Source of the DNA: Yersinia nurmii
Lineage (GTDB): Bacteria; Pseudomonadota; Gammaproteobacteria; Enterobacterales; Enterobacteriaceae
DNA length: 64,000 nt
Direction: 5' to 3'
Assembly (NCBI RefSeq): GCF_001112925.1
Contig: NZ_CPYD01000004.1
Coordinates: 62,001 to 126,000 of the forward strand
In this document: in pieces, positions 1 through 8,881 of the stretch
Layout: each line of letters starts with the position of its first letter
Position numbering within the stretch: the stretch's first letter is position 1
Translations under genes and position numbers: made by a program
Notes under the pieces: generated by a model
Database searches by the model: none
What the model saw: the letters and a program-made list of their open reading frames with translations, nothing else
What the model was told of the DNA's origin: nothing

Positions 1-47
1 GCATAAAGAATATCCGTCCTGAGCACGCGCTTTTTACTGAGGTTTTT

Positions 48-359
48 ATGTCCATTCAAGGTATTGAAGGTGTTTTGCAACAAATGCAGGTCAGCGCATT
101 ACAGGCGGCAGGAACGGCCAACGTGCTGCCGGCTGAGCCGGGTTTTGCCAGCGAACTGAAGGCCGCACTGGGTAAAATCAGTGAAGTGCAACAAACGGCT
201 CGCACTCAGGCACAGAATTTTGAGCTGGGTAAACCGGGCATTGGTTTAAATGATGTGATGGTCGATATGCAAAAATCCTCGATCTCCATGCAAATGGGAA
301 TTCAGGTACGTAATAAGTTGGTTTCGGCCTATCAGGAAGTGATGAATATGGGCGTTTGA
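48..359 (+). CDS. fliE: Flagellar hook-basal body protein FliE
   Basis: The 103-residue product matches FliE in length and in its C-terminal half, which carries a [20 protein letters not shown] stretch and ends in a helix with [15 protein letters not shown]. FliE joins the MS ring to the proximal rod and is exported early by the flagellar type III apparatus. An ATG preceded by a GAGG-type ribosome site sets the start. It is usually transcribed alone, opposite fliF; the fliF side lies outside the window. It opens a flagellar gene block that resumes at fliT. The identification is secure. Confidence 0.96.
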   Translation: MSIQGIEGVLQQMQVSALQAAGTANVLPAEPGFASELKAALGKISEVQQTARTQAQNFELGKPGIGLNDVMVDMQKSSISMQMGIQVRNKLVSAYQEVMNMGV

Positions 360-469
360 TGACAACGCGGCTATTCAGATGATGCTTGCCATCAAAATAA
401 GGCTGAGAGCAGAAAAATTATTTTCATGGACATGATGGTCTAAGGCCATTAACCATCAAGGATGAGTTT

Positions 470-562
470 ATGAATAAGAATAAAAGAATTGCTATGTTTG
501 CGATCATAGGTGGCGTTGGTTATCGGGCAGGGTTCGTAATTAAAAACACGATGGGATTATAA
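470..562 (+). CDS. Possible 30-residue hydrophobic small protein
   Basis: An ATG lies 7 bases after an AAGGA ribosome site and opens 30 codons: a basic N-terminus (MNKNKRIAMF) followed by a short hydrophobic glycine-rich stretch (AIIGGVGYRAGF). This looks like a mini membrane protein, but I do not recognise it. It is the only candidate gene in the 384-base gap after fliE. The rest of the gap holds a GGTAGC/GCTACC hairpin at 605-629 followed by AT-rich DNA, which could be its terminator. It could equally be chance. Confidence 0.33.
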   Translation: MNKNKRIAMFAIIGGVGYRAGFVIKNTMGL

Positions 563-743
563 TTTCTAATTGTTAGTGGCTTCCCACTTGGCATAAAAAT
601 TACTGGTAGCCCCAAACGAAAGAGCTACCCTAGTTAATTATTATTTTTCTATTTATAACTCTTAGTAAAACTCTGGTTTCCTAGAGCCACTGAAGTTCTT
701 TTCCATGCATTACTCTACATTGTCATAGGGTTAATGTTTAGAA

Positions 744-1067
744 TTATAGTGGCCTATCCGAAGTAATCCTACTGTCAGCCTCCTGACAGGTCATATAACC
801 ATGTTCTACCACCTGATCATAACGGTTTAAGGCAACGAAGAACGGTGAGGTATAGCCATCTTTTCGTAACGTATAATTAAGACAACTGCCTCGTATCTTA
901 CTGGTTATCATCATACTATCCGGTGGTCCTCCGGCATTCATCACTGATTGTTTAGTGGCTCCGGTAGTGAAAACCGTCGCCCGGACAACGGGCAGAGAAT
1001 CATATTTAAAGAAGCCTATGCCGCAGGCGCTTAATATCGGAATGGCCAGTAATGGTATGTAGCGCAT
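744..1067 (-). CDS. OsmE-like small lipoprotein (BamE/SmpA fold)
   Basis: This 107-residue protein starts with a lipoprotein signal (LLAIPILSAC, Cys about residue 15). The body aligns by eye with OsmE of E. coli: a GGPPDS turn, a RGSCLNYTLRKDG segment and FFVALN...GYMTCQEAD near the C-terminus. These are the conserved positions of OsmE and the wider SmpA/OmlA family. It is probably an outer-membrane or periplasmic lipoprotein induced by osmotic stress. It stands alone on the minus strand between fliE and the nuclease gene. The family call is good; its role here is inferred. Confidence 0.72.
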   Translation of the reverse strand: MRYIPLLAIPILSACGIGFFKYDSLPVVRATVFTTGATKQSVMNAGGPPDSMMITSKIRGSCLNYTLRKDGYTSPFFVALNRYDQVVEHGYMTCQEADSRITSDRPL

Positions 1068-1494
1068 AAATCAAATATCCTTAATTTAAATTTCGATTAA
1101 CCTTTCATTTAACTGACTTCATTAATCAATCCGTCAATTAATCGACGGAGGTCAAGAGGCAAAAATTAAATAAGTCGTCAGGTAAGCCTTATATTGCAAG
1201 GCGTCTCTATTGTATGTGTTGGTATCTATTATTTATGTGTTTGTTCATTTCAATTAATGTTAAATAAGAATGACTCATTAACGTGAAAGGAACAGCTATA
1301 GTCGAATTCTATATTCGACATGATTTAATTGATTTTGTTTGTGCATCCTTTAATCACATTCATTTTGGTGATAATGGGTGGGGTCTAGGATATTTTCATG
1401 CCACAGTGAAAACTCACTATTTGTTATCAACACAATTGTTGTATTAATCAATGCTGTGTTTACATACAAATCTTGGAATAAAAAGGATGAATCC
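1068..1494. other. Intergenic region upstream of nuclease, no gene seen
   Basis: This AT-rich gap separates the divergent lipoprotein and nuclease genes and probably carries both promoters. The nuclease frame stays open upstream to 1378, but that extension has no ribosome site and would put about 39 residues ahead of the lipoprotein signal, so I treat it as noncoding. Confidence 0.6.
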
Positions 1495-2352
1495 ATGAGT
1501 ATGAAATTAAGCAGTAAAATCTTTGCTTTTGCTCCGGTATTGTTGGTTGCAGCCTGTACCACGACGCCATTACCACCAGCGCCTCAGGCTTTGCTGGGCA
1601 TAGATCGCGGCATAGCAGGCATAGATAACTGTGCGGTAGGGTGTCCAACGGGAAGTCAGAGTGATGAGACTCTGGTTCGAAATAGTTATACATTGAATAA
1701 TAATCCCGGTACTAAATTTGCTAACTGGGTTGCCTACAAGATTACAAAATCTACTCAGGCTAGCAGCCGACCGCGTAACTGGAAAACCGATCCGGATTTA
1801 CCTGCCAGCGATACTCTAAGCCCAGATGATTATAAAAATGCGAATCAAGTGCTGAAAGTCGATCGGGGACATCAAGCTCCGCTAGCCAGTCTGGCCGCCG
1901 TCTCTGACTGGCAGAGCCTTAATTATTTGTCCAATATTACACCGCAAAAGGCCGCGTTAAATCAGGGGGCATGGGCGAGACTGGAAGATCAGGAACGGAA
2001 ACTGGCGAACAGAGCAGATATTAGCGCGGTTTACACCGTCACTGGGCCGCTGTATGAACGTTCTATGGAAAAACTGCCTAATGCGAAAAAATCGCACCAA
2101 ATTCCAAGCGGTTACTGGAAAATTATTTTCATCAATAACAGCCCGGCAGTCAATCATTACGCCACTTTTATCCTGGATCAGGATACGCCCGCCACGGCCA
2201 ATTTTTGTGATTTTCAGGCCACGGTCAGTGATGTTGAGCGCCGTGCTGGTTTAACTCTGTGGTCGGACTTACCGACAGAGATTCAGGCCGGGTTGAAAAA
2301 AACGCCCGGCGTATTATCAGAGCAAATGGGATGCCCGCCAACCAAAGCATAA
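1495..2352 (+). CDS. nucA: DNA/RNA non-specific endonuclease, Serratia nuclease family, lipoprotein form
   Basis: The 285-residue product follows the Serratia marcescens extracellular nuclease almost throughout: NCAVGCPTG near the mature N-terminus, the catalytic DRGHQAPLAS motif with its general-base His, then NYLSNITPQKAALNQGAW carrying the Mg-binding Asn, TVTGPLYER, and MGC at the end. The enzyme cuts single- and double-stranded DNA and RNA. The start has an AAAGGAT site and yields a signal ending in LLVAAC, a lipobox, followed by TTTPLPPAP. The Serratia enzyme instead has a signal-peptidase-I signal and is released. This copy is therefore predicted to be lipid-anchored. A good terminator follows at 2382-2408. 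Confidence 0.93.
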   Translation: MSMKLSSKIFAFAPVLLVAACTTTPLPPAPQALLGIDRGIAGIDNCAVGCPTGSQSDETLVRNSYTLNNNPGTKFANWVAYKITKSTQASSRPRNWKTDPDLPASDTLSPDDYKNANQVLKVDRGHQAPLASLAAVSDWQSLNYLSNITPQKAALNQGAWARLEDQERKLANRADISAVYTVTGPLYERSMEKLPNAKKSHQIPSGYWKIIFINNSPAVNHYATFILDQDTPATANFCDFQATVSDVERRAGLTLWSDLPTEIQAGLKKTPGVLSEQMGCPPTKA

Positions 2353-2381
2353 AATGTAATTGCGCAGCCTGAAAAATAAAT

Positions 2382-2408
2382 AAACCCGGGAGATATATTC
2401 CGGGTTTT
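2382..2408 (+). terminator. Rho-independent terminator after nuclease
   Basis: AAACCCGG and CCGGGTTT form an 8-pair stem round a 10-base loop, ending in a T-rich tract, just after the nuclease stop. Confidence 0.8.
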
Positions 2409-2486
2409 ATCTATCGCAGAGTCATCGATGGCTTAACTCTATATTTTCACTCAGATAAAACCTATACTAAAACCACTTTATCACTG

Positions 2487-3677
2487 ATGGTTAGTCTATT
2501 GATGAGATTATTTCACAGGATTAAAGGGCGTATATCCCCCACTTTTTGTCTGGCCGTAATGGTCGCTATTAACGGTTACCTAATATTAGGGCCGGTCCTT
2601 TCCCGTACCTTAAGTTATGTTCCCCAAACCTTGGGTAGCATAGGTACATGGAAAGAAACGTTGTCCATGTTAGGGCTATTGGAGATTCCCCGTTTTGTCA
2701 TTGGCCTTAGCCTTATTCTGATGGCGATAGGTTTAGCGCTTAAAGCTCGTACCGCTTGGGTCTTCACTCTGTTTTTGCTGCTGGCAATGACATTGCTGAA
2801 TTTTATGAACGGTAATACTGATGTGCATATTACCGGTTTGTCCGTCGCTATTATTCTTGGATTACTGATTTATTGGCGGCAGTTCGATCATCAAAGTCTG
2901 GCCAGTAGCAGCTTATTTGCTATCGTCAGTATTTCTTCACTGCTGTTGTACGCGGTGATTGGCACGCTTTATTTAGGTGCTGAATTTTCGCCTACGGTGG
3001 AGGATCTACCGACGGCGTTCTATTTCGCTATAGTGGCGATGTCAACGGTAGGATTTGGCGATATTGTTCCGGCGACCACGCATGCTCGCATGTTTACGCT
3101 TTCGATTATTATTATGGGTATTACGGTATTCGCAGCATCGATTACAGCCATTGTCGGGCCGATGATTAGCCATAATATCCAGCGAATCGTTAAAGGCAGG
3201 ATCTCTCACGTGATACGTAAAAATCATTTTATTATTGTCGGTACAACCCCATTGGCACTGAATGTATATCAAGGTCTGCGGGATCGTGGCGAACTGGTTA
3301 CCCTGGTAGTGGCTACCGGAACAACGGCGGAGTTACCGAAAGGCGCAGACGTGGTGACTGGCGATCCATCATCCGTTGCGACGTTGAAAGTCGCCGGTGC
3401 AGATAAGGCGAAATATATTATTACCCTGTGTAATAGCGATGCCGAGAATGTCTTTACCCTTTTGGCAGCGAAAGAAGTGGCAGGGCCAGAGACGAAAACA
3501 ATTTCGTTAGTCAATGAAAGCCAGAATCAGCCGAAAATTAAACGAGTTAATCCCGATATGGTCTTCTCTCTGCAGCTATTGGGGAGTGAACTGTTAGTCA
3601 GAACACTCAGCGGTGAAACTATTAATAATGAGCTGATCACTGAAATGTTCTTTGGTAGCTGCGTGAAGGCAAATTGA
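2487..3677 (+). CDS. kch: Kch-type voltage-gated potassium channel with RCK/TrkA-N domain
   Basis: The 396-residue inner-membrane protein has about six hydrophobic segments in residues 1-230, including a pore loop with the potassium selectivity filter TVGFGD at residues 187-192, and then a cytoplasmic TrkA-N (RCK) domain. The RCK domain carries HFIIVGTTPLALNVYQGL and later KYIITLCNSDAENVFTLLA. This is the layout of E. coli Kch (417 residues). ATG 2487 and ATG 2502 are both possible starts; the first is used here. It is monocistronic, facing an HD-GYP gene across a shared hairpin terminator. The orthology call is good, though physiological gating signals are unknown. Confidence 0.85.
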   Translation: MVSLLMRLFHRIKGRISPTFCLAVMVAINGYLILGPVLSRTLSYVPQTLGSIGTWKETLSMLGLLEIPRFVIGLSLILMAIGLALKARTAWVFTLFLLLAMTLLNFMNGNTDVHITGLSVAIILGLLIYWRQFDHQSLASSSLFAIVSISSLLLYAVIGTLYLGAEFSPTVEDLPTAFYFAIVAMSTVGFGDIVPATTHARMFTLSIIIMGITVFAASITAIVGPMISHNIQRIVKGRISHVIRKNHFIIVGTTPLALNVYQGLRDRGELVTLVVATGTTAELPKGADVVTGDPSSVATLKVAGADKAKYIITLCNSDAENVFTLLAAKEVAGPETKTISLVNESQNQPKIKRVNPDMVFSLQLLGSELLVRTLSGETINNELITEMFFGSCVKAN

Positions 3678-3726
3678 TTTTTCAGACAGCACTGGCGATA
3701 TTCCATTATTGCCAATAGCTTTTATC

Positions 3727-3755
3727 CCACGCCGGTAACTTCCATTCCGGCGTGG
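3727..3755. terminator. Bidirectional hairpin between convergent kch and HD-GYP genes
   Basis: CCACGCCGG and CCGGCGTGG pair perfectly over 9 bases around an 11-base loop. It lies between two converging genes and is likely used by both. Confidence 0.72.
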
Positions 3756-3827
3756 CACTATTTTAGCAACGATATCTTTAATCGCCGTAATCTCTATCCA
3801 TCGCGTTGATAGTCAGATCTCTCGGTA

Positions 3828-6716
3828 TCACGGGGTGCTAACCTTACGTAGTAGGGTGGTAATATCGATGAGATCGACTTGATCGGGCTGAAGATAGGTT
3901 TTTGCGTAGTCTTGCCAGATTCCCGATTCGATAAACAAGACAAACAATTGTCGATCAAGATGGTTGTCGTTAACCATATTCGCCATGATAGTTAATGACT
4001 CGGACAGCTTTTTACCTGATTTATAAGGGCGATCTGCCGCAGTCAGCGCTTCAAATACGTCAGCAATGGCCATCATGCGCATGGTCAGACTCATCTGCTG
4101 GGCATTCAGTTGATTAGGATAACCTTTCCCATCCATTCTTTCGTGATGTCCCCCGGCAATGGTTGGTACGTTTGACATGGTACGAGGGAAGGGGAGCTTT
4201 TTCAGCATGATGATCGTCTGAATGATGTGTTCATTGATTTTATAACGGTCTTCTTCCGTCAGCGTCCCGCGTCTAATACTCAGGTTATACACTTCACCAT
4301 GGTTATACAGATGAGTCGGTGGCTGCACTTTGAAATCATAGTATTCTGGATGTTTGATTTTATCGTCCCGATAAATAATATGTTCCTCTTTGTCCGCCAA
4401 GAGTGGCTCCTGAGCCGGTAAGGGTTTTTGTGGGGTGCGGTTTTTCCTAGACATCTCTTCATTGCCTAGGCCGGTTCTATCATCGAGCGTCCGTGTCCAG
4501 CGGTATTGAGCAATATCATGAATACGCTTAACGGCTTCATCGGATAATCCCTCCTGACCAATATTGGTCTGGGCAATGAAATAGTAATCCTCATCCAGTT
4601 TCCGTAATTCCTGATTTATCTGCGACCAATCGGGTTCTTGCTCAGGTTGGGCGAGGCATTGGCGTAAAAAGTCGATTTCTTTCTCTCGTTTTAATACTTC
4701 AAAGCGCATACGAATTTCATGAATCCGGTTATAAATGGTTTCCAGTTTGGTGGCTTTATCAACAACAAATTCGGGAGTGGTAATTTTCCCGCAGTCATGT
4801 AACCAGCATGCAGTATTCAGTTCTTCCCATTCATCATTACTCAAAGTGAAATCGGCAAAGGGGCCTTCTTTCATTTCAACGGCAGCCTTCGCCAGCATTT
4901 CGGTAATAACCGGAACCCGTTGACAATGTCCGCCGGTATAAGCGCTTTTGGCATCAATAGCGCCTGCAATCAGCTTGATAAAGGAATCTAGCAGGCTTTT
5001 TTGCTCCTGCAGTAAATGCTGTGCTTCGACAGAAATGGACAGGCTACCGACCAGTGCATTAACCAACTGTATCCGTGAATACTTTCTTTCATGATTCATC
5101 GACTCATCATCAAAGAGTAATAAGAATCCGAATAACTCATCGTCATGTCCTCGTATCGGGGCAATAATAAAATGCAGAGGGAGCTGGTCGGCCAAAACCT
5201 CATGCAGGGCAGGCCACAAATTATCTTTATTCACTATTCCCGATGAGGTTCTGCCCCACATCACTGAGTTAAACGGGGTGAAATAGCTATCGCTAATGGC
5301 CAGTTTAGGCATGTTGCTAACGTCAATGGCCTGGTTTTTCCATTGAAAGGCGATAGGGCGGAATGCAGGATTTTTGTCATCATTCAGGAAAATAATACCA
5401 CCAGACATACTGGCAATCTGTGTGGTTTCCAATAATAACCCCTCCATTTGCGCCGCGAAGTTGTGGCCAGCGGCGAGTATATTTCCCATCGAAATAAATT
5501 GATTGAGCGTCAATTTCATCTTCTTCATTGATGCATGTAATTCGTCAATTTCCTGAATAATTGACGGTTCACTTTCCCGTTCATCAAAATGTAAATGGCT
5601 AATGGCATCGGCATCCTGACGTAGGCGTATTAAGGGGTGGGATATTCTTAGAGAAAAGAACCAAATGATTGGTAGGGATAATAACAGGAGAGCACAGGCA
5701 ATTAGGGTTGAGTTATTACGAATCTGGTTAGCATTAGCGGTAAGATACGACGATGGTGTAGCAATAATTAATTGATAACCATTCTCATTTATCGGAATGA
5801 TGCTGCCATACCATTCTTGCTGTTCGCTGGTAAATATATGGCTTTGGCTGGCTGCCTCCGTAGATGATGTTTTGAGGCCTAATAATGACATTAATACTGG
5901 GCTAAGAGTTTTGCGATCTCCCTTTGAATTTAAACTCGCGATAGCATCATTTTTTGCATCAATAATGACGGCCTGACTGCCAATAGGTAAATTTTGCTGT
6001 TGTAAGAACTCACTCAGTGAAGCGAGTGATATATCCATCCCCACGACCGAGCTTCTATTTAACGCTCTTTTGCTAAAGGTTATTCCCGGTTCTTTTGTAG
6101 CTTGATAGATATAAACCGGCGAGATCGTGACCCCGTTATTCTGCAATGCCGAGGTAAACCAAGTGCGTAATCGCGGATCGAAAGGATCCATTTCTACCCG
6201 CCGGTTAGAAATTATTTGTTGCTGCGCATCAAGGAAAATATAGTCTTTTATCGGTGATTTTCCGGCTATTTGGCTGCGCTGTATTATCCATTCGGTATTG
6301 GGAGGAGCACCTAATATAGGCCGATTAGTATTACTGGCTCGTCTTAGAAGAAAGAAATCACCGTTGTCATGACCACTATAAATGGCACTGGCATATTTAT
6401 TTAAATTTAAAATTTCGCTGAGCCGTTCAACCGAGAGCGTTTGTTGTTCAAAGGCGGTGTTTTCGGTTATAGCTAAGCTAGCTAACATATTGACTGACAT
6501 AGACATAGAGTGAGTAATGCTATTCAGTTCTGCGGCAATGGCTTTCCCTGTTTTTTGATATTGTTCCAGAGTGCTGCTTTCGGTCAGTTTGGTGAGCTGG
6601 TGGTGATTGAACAAAATAATGACGGCGCCAATGATCAGAATTAGCAGCGTAAATAAGGATGCGATCTGGATATGCAAAGGGTAACGGTTTTTAAGACTCA
6701 GAGTCATTCGTAACAT
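3828..6716 (-). CDS. Membrane HD-GYP phosphohydrolase (putative c-di-GMP phosphodiesterase)
   Basis: The 962-residue protein has a membrane segment at about 16-36, a roughly 290-residue periplasmic Cache-like sensor, a second membrane segment at about 336-356, a HAMP-like region, a GAF-like region (about 420-560) and a C-terminal HD-GYP domain. Metal and catalytic motifs are intact: HDCGK at 640-644, then HHE at 857-859 followed by DGKGYP at 862-867. The enzyme should hydrolyse c-di-GMP, lowering it and favouring motility, which suits its place beside flagellar genes. The two catalytic halves are about 217 residues apart, so there is an insertion of well over 100 residues (about 660-795), lysine- and glutamate-rich and partly helical. 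The ligand of the sensor is unknown. Confidence 0.88.
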   Translation of the reverse strand: MLRMTLSLKNRYPLHIQIASLFTLLILIIGAVIILFNHHQLTKLTESSTLEQYQKTGKAIAAELNSITHSMSMSVNMLASLAITENTAFEQQTLSVERLSEILNLNKYASAIYSGHDNGDFFLLRRASNTNRPILGAPPNTEWIIQRSQIAGKSPIKDYIFLDAQQQIISNRRVEMDPFDPRLRTWFTSALQNNGVTISPVYIYQATKEPGITFSKRALNRSSVVGMDISLASLSEFLQQQNLPIGSQAVIIDAKNDAIASLNSKGDRKTLSPVLMSLLGLKTSSTEAASQSHIFTSEQQEWYGSIIPINENGYQLIIATPSSYLTANANQIRNNSTLIACALLLLSLPIIWFFSLRISHPLIRLRQDADAISHLHFDERESEPSIIQEIDELHASMKKMKLTLNQFISMGNILAAGHNFAAQMEGLLLETTQIASMSGGIIFLNDDKNPAFRPIAFQWKNQAIDVSNMPKLAISDSYFTPFNSVMWGRTSSGIVNKDNLWPALHEVLADQLPLHFIIAPIRGHDDELFGFLLLFDDESMNHERKYSRIQLVNALVGSLSISVEAQHLLQEQKSLLDSFIKLIAGAIDAKSAYTGGHCQRVPVITEMLAKAAVEMKEGPFADFTLSNDEWEELNTACWLHDCGKITTPEFVVDKATKLETIYNRIHEIRMRFEVLKREKEIDFLRQCLAQPEQEPDWSQINQELRKLDEDYYFIAQTNIGQEGLSDEAVKRIHDIAQYRWTRTLDDRTGLGNEEMSRKNRTPQKPLPAQEPLLADKEEHIIYRDDKIKHPEYYDFKVQPPTHLYNHGEVYNLSIRRGTLTEEDRYKINEHIIQTIIMLKKLPFPRTMSNVPTIAGGHHERMDGKGYPNQLNAQQMSLTMRMMAIADVFEALTAADRPYKSGKKLSESLTIMANMVNDNHLDRQLFVLFIESGIWQDYAKTYLQPDQVDLIDITTLLRKVSTP

Positions 6717-6946
6717 AGGTACCCGCGTGCAGATTACCCCCGATTGCTTTTATAATAGTTGCTATTACAAAAACCGTATTTCAACAGGTATGGTTGTCAT
6801 CATTAATCTGTTGATTTTAAACTCTTTTATTTATTTTTTCGAAGATAAAAAATGCGGATTGGTAATGCGCTAACGCGTCGATATTCAATTAAGAATAACA
6901 TTAAATTTTTTAAAATAGCTTGCCCGCCGCCTGCCGCTATAACAGG

Positions 6947-7819
6947 TTAGGAATAGGACGGTTTAAAATCACTATTGTATTGCGATTCTGTTTCCAACGA
7001 GCCTGATGTCAGCCGGTGGTGGCCGCGTATGGCTGTTGGTGCAAAGCCAAAACGTTTACGGAATCGCTCTGCAAAGCGTGATGAACTCTCATAGCCGACG
7101 CGGTTGGCAATTAATGATATCGGCCAGTCGGTTGCTTGTAACAGCGTTAATGCGCTGGTCATGCGGACATCAATCATTAAATTGCGTAATACTACGTTCT
7201 CGGCAGAAAGTTTCCGTCGTAATACCACTTCGCTCATAGACATTCGCTCTGCGACCTCGGCAACCGTCCATATTTTATGAGGGTCGGTTGCCAGACAGCA
7301 GCGTACTTTTTCTGTCAGCGTTTCTGCATCCTTTATTAAGAATTTAACGCCACGCTGGGCCAGCCAAAGTAATAGCTCCACCATGCGATGGCGAATGATG
7401 GGCTTCGGAATATCATTGTTATCAGCTAATACCTTAAAAGTGTTGGTGAAAGCATTGATAAATTCCGGTGCAGGATTGCGCACCGGCATGACAGCCGGTA
7501 TTACGGACAGGTCATTGGTTTTGGGATTATGGGCAAATGTATTGATTAACTGAGGATCAATACTCAGCGTATGGCTGAAGAAAACCCCATCTGCAGATAA
7601 TCCGTTGATAATATCTATAGTTTGACCACCGCTGATAGCGACCATCTCGCCGGGCAGGATTATACATTCCTGGTTTGCCCAGCGAATAACCTTATGGCCG
7701 TGGTTAACCATAATCAGCAGTGGGTGTTGTATATAAATCGAGGTGAGTGCAAGCTCAGTATGTTGAATAACATGCGTTGAACTGCCAATCCCCGAACATA
7801 GATTAATTGTACGTTCCAT
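6947..7819 (-). CDS. AraC-family transcriptional regulator
   Basis: The 290-residue protein has an N-terminal ligand or dimerisation half and a C-terminal AraC/XylS DNA-binding domain from about residue 172. The first helix-turn-helix is in WTVAEVAERMSMSEVVLRRKL. The second ends in the family signature ISLIANRVGYESSSRFAERF followed by GFAPTAIRG. The N-terminal half resembles regulators of the type found near type III secretion or virulence genes, but I cannot name an orthologue or a target. It is flanked by about 230 bases on the left and 270 on the right without recognisable genes. Confidence 0.85.
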   Translation of the reverse strand: MERTINLCSGIGSSTHVIQHTELALTSIYIQHPLLIMVNHGHKVIRWANQECIILPGEMVAISGGQTIDIINGLSADGVFFSHTLSIDPQLINTFAHNPKTNDLSVIPAVMPVRNPAPEFINAFTNTFKVLADNNDIPKPIIRHRMVELLLWLAQRGVKFLIKDAETLTEKVRCCLATDPHKIWTVAEVAERMSMSEVVLRRKLSAENVVLRNLMIDVRMTSALTLLQATDWPISLIANRVGYESSSRFAERFRKRFGFAPTAIRGHHRLTSGSLETESQYNSDFKPSYS

Positions 7820-8093
7820 CGATATTCATTTCACAGTCTTTACCTGAGAATATCTTTACGCGTTGCGCACCAGACTAGCAACTTATTTTAATACAAATTT
7901 AGTGCGTAGTGCTATTTCGTCGAGAAAAAAAACTGGTTTGTTGGCACACACAAATAGCCATGTAAACAGGGCAAACACACCGATAAAATCACGCTCATCC
8001 AGAGTAATAAAAAATATTACTTGCAATGTTAATGATTTCATTCGAATGTAAAATGAGAATATCTATCTTGTTGTTATGTTGATAAAACCATCA

Positions 8094-8456
8094 CTATTGT
8101 GTTTCACCTAATAACACTGCATGGTCTGGGAACTGACCATAAGTATTATTTACCACTTGTTGTCGGGTTGATTGTCCGACCAGTTCGCTTAATTCATTTA
8201 GGCGTAGCTGTAATAAACGCTTAATTTCAGTTTCATTATCTAAAATAGTTTTTAATTTCTTTCTTAATATCTCTTGCAGTGAAAGAGATGAGCAAGAAGA
8301 AATGGTCACGTTGGCGGTACTTTCAACAGCTTTCAGATAAGTCATTTCCAGATCAACCAGCGCATCCCAATTTCCCTCAATGGCAAAGGCAAGCATTTGT
8401 TCACTGAGGGTCAGGATATGTTGATATTCGGATAGAAGGTGCTGGTGACGTTCCAT
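8094..8456 (-). CDS. fliT: Flagellar chaperone FliT
   Basis: The 120-residue protein is last in the fliD-fliS-fliT operon and shows the FliT pattern: N-terminal helix [20 protein letters not shown], then [16 protein letters not shown]. FliT is the export chaperone of the filament cap FliD and an anti-activator of FlhDC. The start lies 11 bases beyond the fliS stop. It should be made from the sigma-28 promoter upstream of fliD. Confidence 0.93.
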   Translation of the reverse strand: MERHQHLLSEYQHILTLSEQMLAFAIEGNWDALVDLEMTYLKAVESTANVTISSCSSLSLQEILRKKLKTILDNETEIKRLLQLRLNELSELVGQSTRQQVVNNTYGQFPDHAVLLGETQ

Positions 8457-8467
8457 TAAATGGGGTC

Positions 8468-8866
8468 CTAATTGGGTTGATAATTGGGGCCGATCTGCCG
8501 CCAGGCATCAGCAATATTTTCAAGCAAGGCTTCGACTTCGACAATAGCCTGCTCGTCATTATGCAAATTGGCATGCAGTAAGCGACGTGACATATAGTCA
8601 TACAACGCTGACAGATTTTCTGCCAGTTCGCCGCCTTTTTCCATATCAAGCCCAGTACGCAGGCCGTTATCAATGATATTGATAGCTTTGGAAATAGCTA
8701 ATCCCTTTGCGGCAATCTCCCCCTGATTCATCAAAATACGTGCGCGAACCAGGGCGCTTTGCGCCCCGTCGAACAGCATCACGATCAACTGGTGGGGGCT
8801 GGCGCTCATGACTCCGCTTTCCAATCCAACCTGTGCGTAAGCCTGGCTCCCTGACCGGTTGTACAT
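8468..8866 (-). CDS. fliS: Flagellin export chaperone FliS
   Basis: The 132-residue protein is clearly Fli[20 protein letters not shown] at the N-terminus, [13 protein letters not shown] next, and a final [19 protein letters not shown] region. FliS binds the C-terminus of flagellin in the cytosol and prevents premature polymerisation, so here it probably serves all four flagellins encoded nearby. It is the second gene of the fliDST operon; the intergenic spaces are 15 and 11 bases. Confidence 0.96.
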   Translation of the reverse strand: MYNRSGSQAYAQVGLESGVMSASPHQLIVMLFDGAQSALVRARILMNQGEIAAKGLAISKAINIIDNGLRTGLDMEKGGELAENLSALYDYMSRRLLHANLHNDEQAIVEVEALLENIADAWRQIGPNYQPN

Positions 8867-8881
8867 GTTTCCTATCCTTTG

